Assembly: GCF_000832305.1 (NCBI RefSeq)
Contig: NZ_CP010536.1
Location: 4,154,001 to 4,218,000, forward strand
Origin: Cupriavidus basilensis
GTDB lineage: Bacteria > Pseudomonadota > Gammaproteobacteria > Burkholderiales > Burkholderiaceae
Direction: 5' to 3'
DNA length: 64,000 nucleotides
Each line of letters begins with the position of its first letter. Positions within the stretch are counted from its first letter, which is position 1. A program made the position numbers and the translations under genes. The notes below the pieces were generated by a model. The model was not told the DNA's origin. It saw only the letters and a list, made by a program, of their open reading frames with translations, and did no database searches. This document shows, one piece after another, positions 62,125-64,000 of the stretch.

Positions 62125-63672
62125 ATGGCCACAAGCATCGCCCCCGCCGCCATGCCCGACGAGCCGCTCGAGCCACTGGACCCGCCGTCGACCATCGCCG
62201 CGCGCCTCGTCACCTACGGCTTCGCGCGCGAGGCCCGCCTGCTGATCGCGCACCAGCACGCCGACGGCCTGGAGGTGTGGGTCAGCCGCGCCACCTCGCC
62301 CGCAGCGCTGGCCGAAGTGGCGCGCGTGCACGGGCCGCTGCGCCTGCGCGTGCTGGAGCCCGAGGCGCTGGAGCTCGCCATGTCCGAGGCCTACAACCGC
62401 CAGGACAGCGGCAGCGCCGCGCAGGTGGTTGGCGAGGTCGAGGGCGAAGTCGACCTGTCGCGGCTGATGCAGGACATTCCCGCCGTGGAAGACCTGCTGG
62501 AGTCCGAGGACGACGCCCCCATCATCCGCATGATCAACGCGCTGCTCACCCAGGCCGCGCGCGAAGGCGCCTCCGATATCCACATCGAGCCGTTCGAGTC
62601 ATCCTCGGTAGTGCGCTTTCGCGTGGACGGCACGCTGCGCGACGTGGTGCGCCCGAAGAAGGCGCTGCACGGCGCGCTGATCTCGCGCATCAAGATCATG
62701 GCGCAGCTCGACATCGCGGAAAAACGCCTGCCGCAGGACGGCCGCATCACGCTGCGCGTGGGCGGGCGTCCCGTGGACGTGCGCGTCTCCACGCTGCCCA
62801 CCGGCCACGGCGAGCGCGCGGTGCTGCGCCTGCTCGACAAGGAGGCCGGCCGCCTCGATCTCGCCAAGCTCGGCATGGCGCCGGGCACGCTGGGCGGCTT
62901 CGATCACCTGATCCGCCAGCCGCACGGCATCGTGCTGGTGACCGGGCCGACCGGCTCGGGCAAAACCACCACGCTGTACGCCGCGCTGTCGCGGCTCGAT
63001 GCGCGCACCACCAACATCATGACGGTGGAAGACCCGATCGAGTACGACCTCGACGGCATTGGCCAGACCCAGGTCAACCCGCGCATCGACATGACTTTCG
63101 GCAAGGCGCTGCGGGCCATCCTGCGCCAGGATCCGGACGTGGTGATGATCGGCGAAATCCGCGACCTGGAAACCGCGCAGATCGCGGTGCAAGCCTCGCT
63201 GACGGGCCACCTGGTGCTGGCCACGCTGCACACCAATGACTCGGCTTCGGCGGTGACGCGGCTGGTCGACATGGGCATCGAGCCCTTCCTGCTGTCCTCG
63301 TCGCTGCTCGGCGTGCTGGCGCAGCGGCTGGTACGCCGGCTGTGCCAGCACTGCAAGCGCGAGGAAGTGATCGAAGTCACACCCGACGAAGCCGACGTGC
63401 TGCTGGCGCAAGGCAAACCGCTGCAACGCGTGTGGCATGCGGTGGGCTGCGACAAATGCGGCCACTCGGGCTACCAGGGGCGCATGGGCGTATACGAGCT
63501 GCTCAGCGTGGATGACGAAATCCGCACGATGATCCACCGCCAGTCGGCCGAATCCGAGATCAAGAAGGTGGCCCTGGAGCGCGGCATGCACACCATGCGC
63601 CGCGATGCGCAGCGCTGGATCGACTCGGGCGCGACCGCGCTGGAAGAAGTCTTGCGCGTCACGCGCGACTAA
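62125..63672 (+). CDS. gspE: Type II secretion ATPase GspE
   Basis: GspE powers pseudopilus assembly from the cytoplasm. The 515-residue protein has an N-terminal GspL-binding domain, Walker A GPTGSGKT (residues 274-281), Walker B DPDVVMIGEIRD (336-347), and the zinc-binding cysteines Cys407, Cys410, Cys442 and Cys445. The ATG at 62125 lies 8 bp after gspD; the frame continues upstream inside gspD and is not coding there. Confidence 0.97.
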   Translation: MATSIAPAAMPDEPLEPLDPPSTIAARLVTYGFAREARLLIAHQHADGLEVWVSRATSPAALAEVARVHGPLRLRVLEPEALELAMSEAYNRQDSGSAAQVVGEVEGEVDLSRLMQDIPAVEDLLESEDDAPIIRMINALLTQAAREGASDIHIEPFESSSVVRFRVDGTLRDVVRPKKALHGALISRIKIMAQLDIAEKRLPQDGRITLRVGGRPVDVRVSTLPTGHGERAVLRLLDKEAGRLDLAKLGMAPGTLGGFDHLIRQPHGIVLVTGPTGSGKTTTLYAALSRLDARTTNIMTVEDPIEYDLDGIGQTQVNPRIDMTFGKALRAILRQDPDVVMIGEIRDLETAQIAVQASLTGHLVLATLHTNDSASAVTRLVDMGIEPFLLSSSLLGVLAQRLVRRLCQHCKREEVIEVTPDEADVLLAQGKPLQRVWHAVGCDKCGHSGYQGRMGVYELLSVDDEIRTMIHRQSAESEIKKVALERGMHTMRRDAQRWIDSGATALEEVLRVTRD

Positions 63673-63688
63673 GGGCGAGCCCGCAGAC

Positions 63689-64000
63689 ATGCCAGCCTAT
63701 CGTTACGAGGCCGTCGACGCCGCCGGCAAGACCGATCGCGGCGTCATCGAAGCCGACAGCCCCAAGCAGGCCCGCGGCCAGTTACGCGCGCGCGGCCTGA
63801 CACCGCTCAATGTGGATCCGCTGGCAGGCGTCGGCGGCGTGCAGAAAAGCAGCACCGCTGCCTTCGTGCGCCGGCTCTCCACGCAAGAGCAGGCGCTGTT
63901 CACGCGCCAGCTCGCCAGCCTGATCGTGGCTGGCCTGCCACTGGACGAAGCACTGGCGGCGCTGGCCGACCAGGCCGAGCGCAGCTATGTGCACGAGCTG
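63689..64000 (+). CDS. gspF: Type II secretion platform protein GspF, 5' part only
   Basis: The first 104 residues are in the window. They begin MPAYRYEAVDAAGKTDRGVI, the standard GspF start, and reach the first cytoplasmic domain (TRQLASLIVAGLPLDEALAA). GspF is the polytopic inner-membrane core of the assembly platform. The gene continues beyond the right edge. Confidence 0.95.
   Translation, partial: MPAYRYEAVDAAGKTDRGVIEADSPKQARGQLRARGLTPLNVDPLAGVGGVQKSSTAAFVRRLSTQEQALFTRQLASLIVAGLPLDEALAALADQAERSYVHEL

Overview
The window is chromosomal DNA from a high-GC betaproteobacterium, most likely Cupriavidus or a close relative (Burkholderiaceae). This rests on the ribosomal, RNA polymerase and EF-Tu protein sequences, the gene order, and an indole-oxygenase cluster of a type described in Cupriavidus. 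The genus is inferred; no database search was possible.

Positions 1-37600, almost all on the minus strand, form one long block of information-processing genes. In transcription order they are: tandem rRNA promoters; 16S rRNA, tRNA-Ile, tRNA-Ala, 23S and 5S; tRNA-Tyr, tRNA-Gly, tRNA-Thr, the first tuf gene, tRNA-Trp, secE and nusG; rplK, rplA, rplJ, rplL, rpoB and rpoC; recQ; rpsL, rpsG, fusA, the second tuf gene and rpsJ; and then the S10/spc ribosomal proteins rplC, rplD, rplW, rplB, rpsS, rplV, rpsC and rplP (cut by the window edge). Good -35/-10 pairs with 17-bp spacers lie in front of 16S (two), tRNA-Tyr, rpsL and rplC. Several stable hairpins sit in the spacers.

The block is interrupted between rpsJ and rplC (4408-9596) by a catabolic cassette. 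It holds a StyB-type flavin reductase, a StyA-type flavin monooxygenase, a short-chain dehydrogenase, a dienelactone hydrolase/SnoaL fusion and a divergent AraC-type regulator. This gene set matches indole-oxidation clusters (iif of Acinetobacter, ind of Cupriavidus), in which indole is oxidised and the ring opened towards anthranilate. The usual S10 operon is thus split. rpsJ ends at a terminator and rplC has its own promoter, but no terminator is visible between the cassette and rplC.

Positions 37600-52200 hold unrelated accessory and housekeeping genes: a DUF488 protein, an unlisted 56-residue ORF, an FCD-type GntR regulator, a fused SpmA/SpmB membrane protein, a candidate small RNA, a FUSC membrane protein, a DUF1488 protein, a universal stress protein, an L,D-transpeptidase, a DUF1835 protein, a TetR regulator, a KefF-type oxidoreductase with its KefB/C-type antiporter, a GNAT acetyltransferase, an Lrp/AsnC regulator and an exported EF-hand protein.

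Positions 52297-64000 encode a type II secretion system. gspC is on the minus strand, divergent from gspG-H-I-J-K-L-M-N-D-E-F; gspF is cut by the window end. Most genes overlap by 1-4 bases, except for a 392-bp gap before gspL.
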